Source: a virus. Taken from it: a stretch of 49,690 nucleotides of DNA. A program made the translations under genes and the position numbers. Location of the stretch: positions 1 through 49,690 of IMG/VR virus record IMGVR_UViG_3300017989_000161; one strand, given 5' to 3'. This document shows, piece after piece, positions 48,546 through 49,690 of this stretch (position 1 is the stretch's first letter; every line of letters begins with the position of its first letter). The notes beneath the pieces are model-generated. The model saw only the letters and a list, made by a program, of their open reading frames with translations, did not search any database and was not told the origin of the DNA.

Positions 48546-48779
48546 TTATTTATGCAGCTCCGGGTCTGGTAACGAATCCAAATGTCTAAATAACCGCTCC
48601 AGCAGCCTAATTGAGCCAGGCCCGTTCCTGTACCCCGTGAGGGCCATACAGAGAGAGTTGCTGTTGACAGGTTCCTCCGGGGTGGCTATGGCCGCCGCCA
48701 GGGCCTTTTGAGATCCCTGGCCGTCAAGACTCAGATCCACCAGAAGGTGCTTTATTTGTTTTCTAAGATCGCTTTCCAT
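48546..48779 (-). CDS. Cro-like early regulator (likely)
   Basis: 77 residues. It is the first gene behind the leftward promoter opposite the repressor, the Cro position. Contains QKALAAAIATPEEPVNSNSL and LTGYRNGPGSIRLLERLFRH, which can be read as a small HTH. The AGAGGT site better fits a 13-codon ORF (48752-48793, MVRTLWKAILENK) in another frame that overlaps this start, so translation may be coupled. A GTTCGAAC palindrome (48783-48790) lies in the leader. Confidence 0.55.
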   Translation of the reverse strand: MESDLRKQIKHLLVDLSLDGQGSQKALAAAIATPEEPVNSNSLCMALTGYRNGPGSIRLLERLFRHLDSLPDPELHK

Positions 48780-48839
48780 AAAGTTCGAACCATAAGTACC
48801 TCTATTAAATTAAATGTCTTCGATCGTTCATGGAGTGAG

Positions 48840-48868
48840 ATGCTACACGAAGCGTGAATTGTTGTCAA
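48840..48868 (-). promoter_or_regulatory. Leftward early promoter (PR-like)
   Basis: On the minus strand TTGACA (48868-48863, perfect -35), 17-nt spacer, TAGCAT (48845-48840, four of six). It drives the early operon and lies in the gap before the repressor, so the CI protein should act here. Nearby symmetrical sequences (ACGAAGCGT, CGATCG) are operator candidates. Confidence 0.6.
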
Positions 48869-48880
48869 GGAAATAATCAC

Positions 48881-49399
48881 ATGCTGAATATGATGGAAGT
48901 GCTAAACCGCGTTTCTGAGGTAATAGGGCTGACTGCCAATAAGGATATTGCTACTGAATTAAATGTCGAACCGAACGTATGTTCAAACTGGAAAACCCGA
49001 AACACTGTCCCATGGGAAAATTTGTTCCGTTTTTGCATAAAGCGTAGCGTCTCTATGAACTGGCTCCTAACCGGCAAAGAGCGCACCGAACCCGAGCCCC
49101 TCGAACCCGAGACCAGCCAGGCCATAGATGCCGTGAAGGAGATCATGGCATCAGAAAATGATTATGCAAAGGCAGCCCTGGCGTCGAACTTGATAGCGTT
49201 CAAGGCAATGGTTGCGGCCGAGAAAGATGCTGCTAAGAAGTTGACAAATAAAGAAAAAGAGATAAAAAAGAAGAACGAACAGATCGAAGGATTGGAAAAG
49301 CGCGTTGACAAGTTGGAAAAAGAACGTACGCATATTAGGTATATAAACGACCCTCCTGCAATCGCTGCTACCGGAACGGAGAATGGTACCGATACATAA
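48881..49399 (+). CDS. CI-type phage repressor (Bac_CI_repr domain)
   Basis: Start chosen at the ATG at 48881 with AGGA upstream; 172 residues. Residues about 1-65 have the CI-repressor HTH: NKDIATELNVEPNVCSNWKT, then RNTVPWENLFRFCIKRSVSM and NWLLTGKE ('W..R..iP...l..f......s..WLltG'). The C-terminal half is a long, Lys-rich coiled coil and there is no S24-type self-cleaving domain, so SOS-driven autocleavage is not expected; induction must work otherwise. It is divergent to the Cro-like gene. Confidence 0.8.
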   Translation: MLNMMEVLNRVSEVIGLTANKDIATELNVEPNVCSNWKTRNTVPWENLFRFCIKRSVSMNWLLTGKERTEPEPLEPETSQAIDAVKEIMASENDYAKAALASNLIAFKAMVAAEKDAAKKLTNKEKEIKKKNEQIEGLEKRVDKLEKERTHIRYINDPPAIAATGTENGTDT

Positions 49400-49453
49400 A
49401 CAAAGGGAACGTGGTGACGTACGTGGATTTCAGGTATGGGATGAGGTGATGCA

Positions 49454-49690
49454 ATGACGCGCAAGAAGTTAGATCTTTACACGGTTTTTGAGATGGTAGA
49501 GCAGATTGTGGATCATACGGACAAACACGAATATTACGCGGTAGGTTTTAAAAATTGCAGACAACGCTCTATAACGCCTAAATCAGCCGCGCGGCTTTTT
49601 GCGTCGGCTGAATTAGCCTTGTTAGCCGTTTTACACATAGCCCGGTATTCTTCTATATTCATTTGCCTTGATGATGTATTCAGCCCTTGG
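49454..49690 (+). CDS. Partial gene running off the right edge
   Basis: GAGGTG lies 5 nt before an ATG that opens a frame of 79 codons to the window end (MTRKKLDLYTVFEMVEQIVD, then HTDKHEYYAVGFKNCRQRSI). It is co-oriented with the repressor, 54 bp behind it. Within it a hairpin (TCAGCCG/CGGCTGA, about 49582-49610) encloses a GCCGCGCGGC palindrome followed by TTTTT. That could be a terminator, in which case the end of the frame is non-coding. The family is unknown. Confidence 0.5.
   Translation, partial: MTRKKLDLYTVFEMVEQIVDHTDKHEYYAVGFKNCRQRSITPKSAARLFASAELALLAVLHIARYSSIFICLDDVFSPW

Noticed and set aside
1-49690. tRNA genes, integrase, attachment sites, IS elements
   Set aside because: None seen on either strand; an integrase may lie outside the window.

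Overview
The window reads as about 49.7 kb of a contractile-tailed (myovirus-type) phage or prophage genome. Nearly every gene lies on the minus strand and is read from right to left. The exceptions are a CI-type repressor and one partial gene at the right end. The repressor and a divergent early promoter point to a temperate phage, but I see no integrase, attachment site or tRNA. The host is probably a Gram-negative, perhaps anaerobic bacterium such as a sulfate reducer. That guess is weak: it rests on an MPNRDGTGP-type small protein and on type I-C-like CRISPR repeat sequences.

Layout from right to left. The control region (about 47.7-49.7 kb) holds the repressor (+), a strong divergent promoter, and small Cro/HTH-like regulators. 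Replication follows (about 44.2-47.5 kb): a DUF4373-type replication protein, a DnaB-like helicase, SSB, a VRR-NUC nuclease and several tiny coupled genes. Next come terminase and head/tail genes (about 28-43.6 kb): terminase small and large subunits, a LysM/gpX-like protein, baseplate hub and spike, major capsid, sheath and tube. After them lie a tail-assembly chaperone with a predicted +1 frameshift, the tape measure, gp25-like, baseplate J and gpI-like proteins, and a long repetitive tail fibre. The last part (about 0-20.6 kb) holds a papain-like hydrolase, a DarA-like protein, a zincin, and a giant 3886-residue polyvalent protein. That protein joins nuclease, InPase, ParB, RelA/SpoT-like, DdrB-like, N6-methyltransferase and SNF2 helicase regions. 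More fibre-type genes follow, and the last one is cut by the left edge. No portal or prohead protease is recognisable in the window.

The most striking signals are two solitary CRISPR repeats of type I-C form. One (48351-48383, plus strand) has a good sigma70 promoter directly upstream and lies divergent to a small HTH gene. The other (35731-35762, minus-strand sense) lies in the leader of the major capsid gene. Both fold into a 7-bp stem, and they differ by a compensating base pair at the loop end. This fits RNA-based anti-CRISPRs (Racrs, solitary repeat units). Together with DarA/DarB-like proteins that probably travel in the virion, the phage seems to carry counter-defence against both restriction and CRISPR.

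The longest stretch without a gene is 35688-35897 (210 bp). It holds one CRISPR-repeat unit, two other hairpins and the capsid ribosome binding site. Genes are tightly packed, with many ATGA or TAATG overlaps that imply translational coupling. Several small genes (27, 34, 29 and 50 codons) are supported by such overlaps or by strong ribosome binding sites.
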